NCBI RefSeq assembly: GCF_030345095.1
Contig: NZ_CP128360.1
Location: 4,836,001 to 4,900,000 of the forward strand
DNA: 64,000 bases
DNA from: Solwaraspora sp. WMMA2056
Lineage (GTDB): Bacteria > Actinomycetota > Actinomycetes > Mycobacteriales > Micromonosporaceae
Direction: 5' to 3'
Shown here: positions 7,808 to 15,342 of the stretch, piece after piece
How positions within the stretch are numbered: position 1 is the first letter of the stretch
Layout of the letters: each line of letters opens with the position of its first letter
Notes under the pieces: generated by a model
Databases searched by the model: none
The model's input: the letters and a program-made list of their open reading frames with translations, nothing else
What the model was told of the DNA's origin: nothing
Translations under genes and position numbers: made by a program

Positions 7808-8989
7808 CTACTCTTCGCCGACTGTCGAGGAACGGTGCGTACCGCCGAAGTACGGCGCGCGAACGCCGGCTGGTCGCACCGCCGACGAATCAGCCGGGGC
7901 CAGACCGACCCGGCCGGTGACGGCCCGTAGCAGATGTGCCCGGTCCCATCCGCGTGCCGCGCGCACCGGTGCCAGCGTGGTGCCCGCCGCCAGAGCCACC
8001 ACCAGGTCGGCCGCCGCGTCGGTCAGCCACGGATTGACACCGAGGCCGTCGGCGAGGTCGACACCGTGGACGGCCAACTCGACGACCCGGGTGGCCTGGA
8101 AGTCGGTCAGGGTCATCGGATCACCGTGCCGGGTGACGACCAGCCGGTCCATCGGTGCGGCCGCGACGTGCGCGGTGGCGCTCGCCGTCCGGGCCGCGAG
8201 CTCGTCGACCGCGCCGTCGACCGTCCGGGCCGCCGCCCACCGCTGGGCGTCGACGACCCGGGCCCCGTCCACGTCGGGACGGAACCGGGCATCCGCCACG
8301 TAGTAGCCGATCGCGTCCACCAGGCCGCCGGGACCGGCGGTAGGCCCGTCGCAGGCAAGCATCTCCACGGTACGGAACGACGCAATCACCGTGTGTCCCA
8401 GCAGTTCCTTCACCGTCCATGGCGCACACCGGGTCGGCCGGTCGAAATGTGTCGCCGGGACCGTCCGCAGCGCGTCGACCATCGCCCGGCTCTCCGCCGC
8501 GTAGGCGGCCGCCACTTCGTCGGCCCGCCAGATCCGCTGCACCACCCGGAACCGTTCGGCCACCACCATGGTCCGGTCGTCGACGGTGAAGGTGTCGTCA
8601 CCCAGTGCTGCCCGCATCGGCGCCGACTGCCAGAAGCCGACGTGCGCCCGACGCCAGGCGGCCACGTCGGCGAACCCTTCGCCCTCGTCCACGGCGTGCG
8701 CCAGGTCCACCTCGGCCAACGGGACCACCCGTACACCGGTGGTTTCCAGCACCGCGCACGGCCGGTCCGCCGAATCCACCAGGACGGACCGGTCCCCGGG
8801 CAGCGGCAGCGGCTCGTCGTCGTGCTCGTACTCACGCAGCAGTCCGGACGTCGCGGTCTTCGCGCCGGTGAGGATCGCCGCGACCAGTCGGTCCCGCAGC
8901 GGCCCGGGGAACGCGAACTGCGCGGGCGGCAGATCATCGTGCCGACCCGGTACGTCCTGGCCGGCGCCACGGCCCGCCTCGGCTGTCAC
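7808..8989 (-). CDS. ASCH-domain / mycothiol-dependent maleylpyruvate isomerase-like fusion protein
   Basis: A 393-residue two-domain protein. Residues about 20-150 form an ASCH domain (FPGPLRDRLVAAILTGAKTA, then LAEVDLAHAVDEGEGF...WRRAH), a PUA-like fold linked to RNA or modified-nucleoside binding. Residues about 155-390 resemble the DinB/maleylpyruvate-isomerase family (WTVKELLGHTVIASFR, ELAVHGVDLADGLG), whose members use mycothiol in actinobacteria. Both parts usually occur as separate proteins. The GTG start lies 6 nt behind a TAGACT hexamer, so the mRNA is probably leaderless. Substrate unknown. Confidence 0.75.
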   Translation of the reverse strand: MTAEAGRGAGQDVPGRHDDLPPAQFAFPGPLRDRLVAAILTGAKTATSGLLREYEHDDEPLPLPGDRSVLVDSADRPCAVLETTGVRVVPLAEVDLAHAVDEGEGFADVAAWRRAHVGFWQSAPMRAALGDDTFTVDDRTMVVAERFRVVQRIWRADEVAAAYAAESRAMVDALRTVPATHFDRPTRCAPWTVKELLGHTVIASFRTVEMLACDGPTAGPGGLVDAIGYYVADARFRPDVDGARVVDAQRWAAARTVDGAVDELAARTASATAHVAAAPMDRLVVTRHGDPMTLTDFQATRVVELAVHGVDLADGLGVNPWLTDAAADLVVALAAGTTLAPVRAARGWDRAHLLRAVTGRVGLAPADSSAVRPAGVRAPYFGGTHRSSTVGEE

Positions 8990-9105
8990 AGCGGCAGTCT
9001 ACTGACGGCCGGTGTCACCGGTCCCGCCCCCGCAGTGCACCGGCGCTTCCCGGGTGGTCCCGCAATTGACGTGACGGCCCGCGCCCGGTGCGCCACGATG
9101 TCCCC

Positions 9106-9639
9106 GTGACGACGACCGGATCGCGCGCGGTGACGCTGCACCCGATGACCCAGGCCGAGTACGACGTACGTATTCCCGCGCTGATCGCCGGCTATGCCGG
9201 CAGCCTGCTGCGGTCCGGGCGGGCGACGACCGCGACGGCGCTGGCCGAGTCGCGCCGTCAGCACGCCGAGCTGCTGCCCGACGGGCTCGCGACCGAGCGA
9301 ATGCTCTTCCTGGTGGCCCGGTCGGCGGGTGCCGACGACGCACCACCGGTCGGCTGGATCTGGGTGGGACTGCCCGGTCCGGCCGAGCCGGAACGGCCCG
9401 CCTGGATCTACGACATCGAGGTCGACGCGGCGCAGCGCGGCAACGGGTACGGCCGGGCGCTGCTGGCCGCCGTGGAACCGCTGTTGGCGGCGCGCGGAGT
9501 GACCCGGCTCGGGCTCAACGTCTTCGCGGACAATCCGGTGGCCCGCCGGCTCTACGAATCGGCCGGGTACGCGGTCACCGCCCAGCAGATGGTCAAACCG
9601 ATCGGGTCCACCTCCGCAGCGCCAGCCGAGGAGGCGTGA
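9106..9639 (+). CDS. GNAT-family N-acetyltransferase
   Basis: A 177-residue acetyl-CoA-dependent acetyltransferase. The GNAT core is clear in the second half: IYDIEVDAAQRGNGYGRALL contains the RGNGYG acetyl-CoA pyrophosphate loop (motif A), and LNVFADNPVARRLYESAGY is the typical motif B. The substrate cannot be read from sequence. GTG 9106 is preferred over the in-frame GTG at 9088 because CACGAT lies 6 nt before it, a leaderless arrangement seen repeatedly here. It is divergent from the ASCH fusion gene and shares a 116-bp promoter region with it. Confidence 0.85.
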   Translation: MTTTGSRAVTLHPMTQAEYDVRIPALIAGYAGSLLRSGRATTATALAESRRQHAELLPDGLATERMLFLVARSAGADDAPPVGWIWVGLPGPAEPERPAWIYDIEVDAAQRGNGYGRALLAAVEPLLAARGVTRLGLNVFADNPVARRLYESAGYAVTAQQMVKPIGSTSAAPAEEA

Positions 9640-9657
9640 CGGCACCGCGCGCCGGGC

Positions 9658-9688
9658 TTGCATCTCAAGCCGCTTGAGGTCGCATAGT
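9658..9688 (+). promoter_or_regulatory. MerR-type promoter with 19-bp spacer and palindromic operator
   Basis: A -35 element TTGCAT (9658-9663) and a -10 element CATAGT (9683-9688) are separated by 19 bp, the stretched spacer typical of MerR-activated promoters. The spacer holds the palindrome CTCAAGC-C-GCTTGAG (9664-9678). The start codon of the MerR gene lies 7 nt after the -10. Autoregulation is inferred. Confidence 0.7.
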
Positions 9689-9695
9689 TGGCGTC

Positions 9696-10688
9696 GTGGA
9701 CATGAACGAGCTCTATCCCATCGGGGATGTCGCCCGGCGCACCGGTCTGAGTGTCAGCGCCGTCCGCTACTACGCCGACGCCGGTGTCGTCACGCCGGCC
9801 GCCAGTACCCCGGGCGGCCACCGGCTGTACGACGTGTCGGCGATCGCCAGGCTGGAGCTGGTCCGCACGCTGCGGGAACTCGACGCCGGCCTGGACGAGA
9901 TCCGGCGGGTGCTGGCCGGCGAGGCGACGCTGCGCGAGCTGGCCACCACCCACCTGGCCCTGCTGACTCAGCAGGAGGCACGGCTGCGTAGCCGTCGCGC
10001 GGTGCTCTCCACCATCCTCCGGCAGGGATCCACCGCCGAGCAGGTGACGCTGATGCACAAGCTGGCCGGCATGTCCGACGAGGAGCGCGACCGGCTGATC
10101 GAGGAGTTCTGGGTCGAGGTCTCCACCGGCTGGGAGCCGCCGGAGCGGATGATGCAGTGGTGGCGGTCGGCCCACCCGAAGCTGCCGGACCATCCCACCA
10201 CGGCCCAGCTGGAGGCGTGGATCGAGCTGGCCGAGCTGGTCCGCGATCCGGAGATCCGACAGGCCGTACGCCGTGACCTGTACAAGGTGTGCACCACCGG
10301 AGCCGGGCCGTTGATGACCTCCGGACCGATGTTGGACCGTCTGGAAGCGGCCACCCCGATCGGCCAGGCGGCGATGGACGCCGCGCGCGAACAGGTCCCG
10401 CCGGACTCGCCGCAGGGGCGGGAGATCGCCGACCGGTGGATGGGGTGGCTGACCACCGTCTTCGCGACACCGGACAGCCCGGGGATACCGGACACACCCG
10501 AGTTCCGGATCCAGACGGCCGACCACATGCTGACCGGTGCGGAGTGGGACCGTACGCCGCCGGACCCGCCCGGTCCGCTCGACCGGTACATGGCGCTGGT
10601 CACCACCGTGAACGGCGTGGAGCCCGAACGGTTCCCGTTCGAGTGGCTGGCCGACGCGCTTCGCGCGTCCGCCCTACCGGCCCGTTGA
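9696..10688 (+). CDS. MerR-family transcriptional regulator
   Basis: A 330-residue regulator. Residues about 5-75 are a MerR winged helix (YPIGDVARRTGLSVSAVRYYADAGVVTPA...GGHRLYD), followed by a coiled dimerisation helix (about 80-110). The remaining 200 residues are an uncharacterised effector domain without the cysteine pattern of metal-sensing MerR proteins, so a small organic ligand is more likely. Transcription probably starts at or near the GTG; an ATG two codons later is possible. The stretched promoter immediately upstream is the presumed target. Confidence 0.88.
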   Translation: MDMNELYPIGDVARRTGLSVSAVRYYADAGVVTPAASTPGGHRLYDVSAIARLELVRTLRELDAGLDEIRRVLAGEATLRELATTHLALLTQQEARLRSRRAVLSTILRQGSTAEQVTLMHKLAGMSDEERDRLIEEFWVEVSTGWEPPERMMQWWRSAHPKLPDHPTTAQLEAWIELAELVRDPEIRQAVRRDLYKVCTTGAGPLMTSGPMLDRLEAATPIGQAAMDAAREQVPPDSPQGREIADRWMGWLTTVFATPDSPGIPDTPEFRIQTADHMLTGAEWDRTPPDPPGPLDRYMALVTTVNGVEPERFPFEWLADALRASALPAR

Positions 10689-10725
10689 TCGCGGCGGCCG
10701 CACGCCGATGGGGAAGACTGGCGTC

Positions 10726-11499
10726 ATGATCCTGAACGGAAAGCCCGTCGATCTGGATCACCTGAAGATCCTGGGTCTCACCAATTACGGCCACTTCACG
10801 TCCATGCGAGTGGACGCCGGCCGGGTGCGCGGACTCTCGCTTCACCTCGACCGGCTGACAGCGGACTGCCGCGCACTCTTCGGCGTCGATCTCGACCAGG
10901 ACGAGGTTCGCGGCTACGTCCGCCAGGTGGTAGACGGCTGCGCCGAGCCGACCGTCGCCAGGGTGACGGTATTCGACCCTGATCTCGACCTGGGACACCC
11001 CGCCGGCGCAGCACACCCCCAGGTGCTCGTCACGACGCGAACGGTGTCGTCGACACCACCGCCGCCGCTGGTGCTCACTGCACGCTGGTACGAACGGGAC
11101 GTGCCGCCCGTCAAGCATATCGGCCTGTTCGCAACGATGTTCCACCGCCGACAGGCTCAGCTCGCCGGCTTCGACGACGTGCTGTTCGTCGACCGGGAGG
11201 GCTTCATCTGCGAGGGGGCGACCTGGAACCTCGGCCTGGTCGCAGGGGACGACATAGTGTGGCCGCAGGCACCGGTGTTGCCGGGAGTCACGATGGCGTT
11301 GATCAAACAGGTACGCGCGGGGCACGAGCGCCGCGTCAACGTGACGGAGCTGGATCGTTACACCGCAGCGTTCGCCACCAACGCAACCGTTGGCGTCCGG
11401 AGCGTCATCGCGGTCGACGCCACTCGATGGACCGGCACGATCCCACTGGTCGAGCAGATCGGCAGGGAGTACAGCGCCATCCCCGGTGAACCGCTCTGA
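10726..11499 (+). CDS. class IV aminotransferase-like PLP enzyme
   Basis: A 257-residue protein of the fold type IV PLP family (branched-chain/D-amino-acid aminotransferase and aminodeoxychorismate lyase). The N-terminal half has LTNYGHFTSMRV and LSLHLDRL, as in these enzymes. The PLP lysine is probably in PPVKHIGLFA, and the phosphate-binding region is FICEGATWNLGLV. The exact reaction cannot be told from sequence. ATG 10726 is chosen because AAGACT lies 6 nt before it (leaderless); an in-frame ATG 18 nt upstream is less likely. It is 37 nt downstream of the MerR gene but seems to have its own promoter. Confidence 0.78.
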   Translation: MILNGKPVDLDHLKILGLTNYGHFTSMRVDAGRVRGLSLHLDRLTADCRALFGVDLDQDEVRGYVRQVVDGCAEPTVARVTVFDPDLDLGHPAGAAHPQVLVTTRTVSSTPPPPLVLTARWYERDVPPVKHIGLFATMFHRRQAQLAGFDDVLFVDREGFICEGATWNLGLVAGDDIVWPQAPVLPGVTMALIKQVRAGHERRVNVTELDRYTAAFATNATVGVRSVIAVDATRWTGTIPLVEQIGREYSAIPGEPL

Positions 11500-11576
11500 T
11501 GCGCCGGACGTCGGGCTCCTTCGGCTGACGGTGGGCTGCTACGAGTCGACCATCGAGGCGGTCACGGTCCGGCGGC

Positions 11577-11876
11577 TCAGCTCGTCGGTACGGCGATCCG
11601 CAGGCTGAGTGCGCCGTGCAGGTCGAGCCAGACGTCGGCCGGGCCGCGTACCAGGCGCAGCAGCACCCCGGCACAGTGCGGGCAGCGGGCGACCAGGCCG
11701 GGCGCGTCAGCGTAGACCATCAGGGCGGCGAGCGGCCCGGACCGGCCGCAGCCGGCGCAGCGCCCGACAGCCGTGGTGACGTCGACCGCGAAGATCTCGC
11801 CCAGCGGTCCGGCCAGGGCGTTGCCGTCCAGGTGGTGCTCGTCGGGCAGCAGGGCGACGGCGGGCTGGTCGGTCAT
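11577..11876 (-). CDS. DUF6510-like small zinc-ribbon protein
   Basis: A 99-residue protein with two CxxC pairs, RCAGCGR (about 39-45) and ARCPHCAG (about 63-70), which probably bind one zinc. It resembles the actinobacterial DUF6510 family, whose function is unknown. It is the last gene of a three-gene operon and starts 1 nt after the stop of the flavin reductase gene. A helper role for the redox pair upstream is inferred from conserved-looking context only. Confidence 0.7.
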   Translation of the reverse strand: MTDQPAVALLPDEHHLDGNALAGPLGEIFAVDVTTAVGRCAGCGRSGPLAALMVYADAPGLVARCPHCAGVLLRLVRGPADVWLDLHGALSLRIAVPTS

Positions 11877-11877
11877 G

Positions 11878-12630
11878 TCAACCTCCGGTGGGTCCGAATC
11901 GTTCGGTGCGGACGCGGCGGGGGTCGTGCCCGAGGGCGATCAGGATGTCGGCGACGGCCTCGACGAAGCCGGTCGGCCCGCAGACGTAGCAGGCCGGTTC
12001 GAGCGTCGCCGGCCAGCCGTCGGTGTTGATCCGGGCGACGCCGATCCGGCCCACCTGGCCGGGCCAGCCGTCGGGTGCTTCCCGGGTGTAGACGTAACTG
12101 ACGTCGAGTCCGGCATCGTCGCGGGCGCGGCGGCGCAGCTCGTCGGCGTAGTAGATGTCGGCCGGGGTCCGTACCGAATAGATGAGCCGGAACGGCACCC
12201 GGCTGCCGGCGGCCCGCCGGGCGCGGACCATGGCCATCAGCGGCACGATCCCGGAGCCGCCGGCGATCAGCAGCACCGGGTCGGTCGTGCCGGGCCGCCA
12301 GAGGAACCAACCGCCGACCGGGCCGCGGATCTCCACCGGGTCACCGACGGCGTACGGGCCGGCCAGGTAGCCGGAGACCTCGCCGTCGGGCACCCGCGCG
12401 ACGGTCAGCTCGACCCGGTCGCCGTCGACGGCGTTGGCGAGCGAGTAGCTGCGCTGAGCCTGGTAGCCGTCGGGGGCGGTGAGCCGCACGTCGACGTGTT
12501 GGCCGGGCAGGTGTCCGGGCCAGTCCGGCACGTCCAGCAGCAGGGTACGGGCGGTCGGCGTCTCGTCGCGGACGGCGGCGAGCCGGGCCACCCGCCAGCT
12601 CAGTCGCCCTGGTACCGCTGCTCGCGCCAC
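11878..12630 (-). CDS. FAD/NAD(P)-binding ferredoxin reductase-like protein
   Basis: A 250-residue reductase of the ferredoxin-NADP+ reductase superfamily. The FAD-binding beta barrel has RSYSLANA (about 64-71, flavin binding). The NAD(P) domain has LLIAGGSGIVPLMAM (about 122-136) and the C-terminal CYVCGPTGFVEAV. There is no [2Fe-2S] domain, so it needs a separate electron acceptor, plausibly the molybdopterin protein encoded just upstream. The GTG start lies inside the end of that gene (31-bp overlap). The N-terminal sequence continues naturally in this frame, which supports the overlap. Confidence 0.85.
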   Translation of the reverse strand: MARAAVPGRLSWRVARLAAVRDETPTARTLLLDVPDWPGHLPGQHVDVRLTAPDGYQAQRSYSLANAVDGDRVELTVARVPDGEVSGYLAGPYAVGDPVEIRGPVGGWFLWRPGTTDPVLLIAGGSGIVPLMAMVRARRAAGSRVPFRLIYSVRTPADIYYADELRRRARDDAGLDVSYVYTREAPDGWPGQVGRIGVARINTDGWPATLEPACYVCGPTGFVEAVADILIALGHDPRRVRTERFGPTGG

Positions 12631-13202
12631 GGGTCACCGTAGTCGTGGTAGCCGGCGGTCTCCCAGAAGCCCGGTTCGTCGTCGAGCAGCAGCCGGAGGC
12701 CACGCACCCACTTCGCCGATTTCCAGAAGTACAGGTGGGGCACCAGCAGCCGGGCCGGGCCGCCGTGTTCAGGGCTCAGGTCGGCGTCGTCGTACCGGTA
12801 GGCGACCCAGGCCTGACCGTCGAGCAGGTCGGCCAGGGGCAGGTTCGTGGTGTAGCCGCCGTACGAGTGGGCCACGGCGTAGTCGGCGGCGGTCTCGACG
12901 TCGGCCAGCAGCGTGTCCAGCGAGACTCCGCGCCAGCGGGTGCCGAGCTTGGACCACTTGGTCACGCAGTGGATGTCGACGGTGATGTCCTCGCTCGGCA
13001 GGTCGAGCAGTTGCGACCAGTTCCAGCGCTGGGCGGTGCCGTCCTCGGTGGTGACGACGAACTCCCAGCCGGCGATGTCGATCCGCGGCGTCGGGCCGGC
13101 GGAGAGCACCGGGAAGTCCTCGGTCAGGTACTGCCCCGGCGGCAGGGTGACTGCGCCGGGGGAACGCGGACGGCCCTGAAATCCGGGCGACACGATACCC
13201 AT
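12600..13202 (-). CDS. sulfite oxidase-like molybdopterin-dependent oxidoreductase
   Basis: A 200-residue single-domain protein of the oxidoreductase molybdopterin-binding (sulfite oxidase/YedY-like) family. The molybdenum-ligand cysteine is in DIHCVTKWSKLGTRWRGV (about 108-125), followed by SYGGYTTNLPL and the C-terminal HLYFWKSAKWV. No signal peptide or Tat motif is seen, so it is probably cytoplasmic. It forms an operon with a flavin reductase and a DUF6510 protein. A TAGAAC hexamer lies 6 nt upstream of the ATG (leaderless). Substrate unknown. Confidence 0.85.
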   Translation of the reverse strand: MGIVSPGFQGRPRSPGAVTLPPGQYLTEDFPVLSAGPTPRIDIAGWEFVVTTEDGTAQRWNWSQLLDLPSEDITVDIHCVTKWSKLGTRWRGVSLDTLLADVETAADYAVAHSYGGYTTNLPLADLLDGQAWVAYRYDDADLSPEHGGPARLLVPHLYFWKSAKWVRGLRLLLDDEPGFWETAGYHDYGDPWREQRYQGD

Positions 13203-13260
13203 CGGACAGTTCTATCACCGGCTGGGGCGGTGCTGCCAGCGGCTGCCGGGATTGCACCCG

Positions 13261-13575
13261 TCAGAGGTCGAACAGGTCCCGCATCGCCTCTTCCAGGCGG
13301 GCCATGCTGGCCCCGGTGACCATGCCGACCCGCTCGGCGCCGGACTTGCCGGAGATGCGCCGCATCCGGTTGACCACGACGACGCCGGAGAGCGGGTCGG
13401 TCTCGGCCAACGGCACCACGAACGGCGGCAGGGTGGTCGCGCCGCGCTGGCGCACGATCGGGGCGCAGTACGGCGCGGCGCGGGGCCGGTCGTTGTGGGC
13501 GTCTCCGGAGAGCACCACCACCCGGTAGCGCAGGTCGGATCGCTCGCCGACGGTCCAGATCTCGCCGCGGTTCAC
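13261..13575 (-). CDS. MazF/PemK-family endoribonuclease toxin
   Basis: A 104-residue protein of the PemK/MazF type II toxin family, ribosome-independent mRNA interferases. It begins MNRGEIWTVGERSDLRYRVVVLSG, the usual N-terminal strand with the GEIW motif, and later has the VPLAETDPLSG segment and a VVVNRMRRISGKSGAERVG strand. The ATG overlaps the stop of the antitoxin gene by 4 nt (ATGA), the standard antitoxin-first order. Family length is about 100-115 residues, so it looks complete. Confidence 0.85.
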   Translation of the reverse strand: MNRGEIWTVGERSDLRYRVVVLSGDAHNDRPRAAPYCAPIVRQRGATTLPPFVVPLAETDPLSGVVVVNRMRRISGKSGAERVGMVTGASMARLEEAMRDLFDL

Positions 13576-13823
13576 GCCGCGTCAGACAGGTCGGACCAGC
13601 CGGACTCCAGCGTGTCGGCGAGCCGGTCGAAGCCGTCGAGCTCGTCGCGCACGTCGGGGTTGGCGGCGAGCCATTCCTCGTGGGCCCGTGCGGCGTCGCG
13701 GCAGGCCTCCCGGCGGGCGGCGCGGTCCATCCAGTCGGAAAGTGTCATTCCTTCCCGCTCGGCAGCGGCGCGTGCTCTGGCCACCGTCTCCGGGCTCAGG
13801 CGCAGCGTGACCATCTCTGCCAT
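13572..13823 (-). CDS. antitoxin of the MazF-type pair (ribbon-helix-helix-like)
   Basis: An 83-residue protein that starts like a ribbon-helix-helix DNA-binding domain (MAEMVTLRLSPETVARARAAA, about 1-45) and ends with an acidic, probably toxin-binding tail (about 50-83). The gene is first in the toxin-antitoxin operon. A TACCAT hexamer lies 6 nt before the ATG, so the transcript is probably leaderless and self-repressed. Confidence 0.8.
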   Translation of the reverse strand: MAEMVTLRLSPETVARARAAAEREGMTLSDWMDRAARREACRDAARAHEEWLAANPDVRDELDGFDRLADTLESGWSDLSDAA

Positions 13824-13981
13824 GTCGCGATGGTACGACGTCGCTGGGCGGTACGCCTGCCCGGGCTCGCCCGCAGGTGTCGGCCATCGCGGCCGGCAGA
13901 CATGTCGTCGTGCTCGAACCCCGGCGGATTGTAACGTTCAAGACAGCCATCGACGTGGATCTAACAGACTCCTAACCTACG

Positions 13982-13994
13982 TTGACAAGCGCTT
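13982..13994 (+). promoter_or_regulatory. candidate LacI-type operator and -35 element of the sugar ABC operon
   Basis: TTGACA (13982-13987) is a consensus -35 hexamer. It runs into the palindrome AAGCGCTT (13987-13994), whose central CG dyad is typical of LacI-family operators, about 60 nt before the binding-protein gene. A matching -10 is not obvious. No LacI regulator is encoded in the window. Confidence 0.4.
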
Positions 13995-14054
13995 CCTGTG
14001 GTCGACGACACACCCGACCGGCATCGTTCGTCATCCCGAAACCGGAGGATCCGC

Positions 14055-15323
14055 ATGGCGACAATGAAACGATTCAGGGCAGTTCTCGCTGCGTCCGCAG
14101 CGCTCGCCCTGGTCGCGGTCGGTGCCGCTGCCTGCGGTGACGACGACGCCTCCGGGCCGGTCACCCTGCGGTACTCCTGGTGGGGCAACGCGGAACGGGC
14201 CGACCTGATGCAACAGGCGATCGACCTGTTCGAGGAGCAGAACCCGGACATCAGGGTCACTCCCAGCTTCCAGGAGTACGAGGCGTACTGGCAGAAGCTG
14301 ACCACCGAGACCGCCGGCGGCAACATGCCCGACGTCGTCCAGATGGACTTCTCCTACCTGCGCGAGTACGCCGACCGGGGCGTCCTGTACGACCTGGGCG
14401 GCCAGGCCGGCGACGCGCTGGTCCTGGCCGACCTGCTCCCGGGCTTCGACGGGGTCGGCGAGGTCGACGGCACCCGGTACGCGGTGCCGATCGGCGGCAA
14501 CACATGGAGCATGTTCTACAACCCGGCCCTGTTCGCCCAGGCCGGTGTGGCCGCCCCACAGGTCGGCTGGACCTGGGACGACTACCACGCCACGATGGCC
14601 ACCATCAGGTCCACCACCGGCACCTACGGCGGCGGCAACTACACCGGGGTCATCTACAACCTGGAGGCCCAACTGCGCCAGGAGGGCGGCGCGCTGTTCA
14701 CCGAGGACGGCCGACTCGGCTTCGACGCCGAGCGGCTGGCGCGATTCTGGCAGCAGGGCATGGACCTGATCGCGCAGGACGTCGTACTGCCGGTGGAGAC
14801 CGCCGTCGCGATCAAACCCGCGTCGCTGTGGGTGGACGACCTGGCCGCCTCGGACCTGGGCTGGGACAACTTCCTGGTCCGCTACGCGGGTGAGACCGAC
14901 ACCGAGATCCACCTCGGCCCGCTGCCCACCGACAACCCGGGCCGGCTCGGCCAGTACCTCAAGCCGGCGATGCTGCTGAGCGCCTCGGCCCGCACCGAGC
15001 ATCCGGAGGCCGCCGCGAAGCTGATCTCCTTCATGATCAACGACCCCGAGGTGGGTCGGATCTTCGGCGGCAACCGGGGACTGCCGGCCACCAACGCCCA
15101 GCGCGACGCGGCCGAACTCGACGGGCCGCTGGCCGCCGTCGCCGCCTACGAGGAGACCATCGCCGATCAGCTGACCCAGGCCCCGCCGGCGCCGCCGCGT
15201 GGTGCCGGTGGCATCGAGGCGGCCTTCATCCGGATCAGCGAGGAACTGCACTACGGGCGGATCAGCGTGGCGCAGGCCGTCGACCAGTTCTTCACCGAGG
15301 CCGAGGACATCCTGCGGTCCTGA
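14055..15323 (+). CDS. sugar ABC transporter substrate-binding lipoprotein
   Basis: A 422-residue family 1 extracellular solute-binding lipoprotein. The signal peptide ends at the lipobox AAAC with Cys27 as lipidation site. The mature protein has the usual features: VTLRYSWWGNAERADLMQQ near the start, FEEQNPDIRV, and GGNMPDVVQMDFSYLREYADRG. GGAGG lies 6 nt before the ATG. It heads a four-gene operon with two permeases. The ligand is unknown; the nearby arabinan/xylan hydrolases make a plant-derived oligosaccharide plausible. Confidence 0.93.
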   Translation: MATMKRFRAVLAASAALALVAVGAAACGDDDASGPVTLRYSWWGNAERADLMQQAIDLFEEQNPDIRVTPSFQEYEAYWQKLTTETAGGNMPDVVQMDFSYLREYADRGVLYDLGGQAGDALVLADLLPGFDGVGEVDGTRYAVPIGGNTWSMFYNPALFAQAGVAAPQVGWTWDDYHATMATIRSTTGTYGGGNYTGVIYNLEAQLRQEGGALFTEDGRLGFDAERLARFWQQGMDLIAQDVVLPVETAVAIKPASLWVDDLAASDLGWDNFLVRYAGETDTEIHLGPLPTDNPGRLGQYLKPAMLLSASARTEHPEAAAKLISFMINDPEVGRIFGGNRGLPATNAQRDAAELDGPLAAVAAYEETIADQLTQAPPAPPRGAGGIEAAFIRISEELHYGRISVAQAVDQFFTEAEDILRS

Positions 15324-15342
15324 CCGGTGAGGAGGGCGACCG

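Noticed and set aside
4463-7930. A plus-strand open frame of over 1,100 codons
   Set aside because: It lies antisense to adhE and the helix-hairpin-helix gene, is Arg/Gly/His/Asp-rich and has no recognisable domain. It is a GC-driven shadow.
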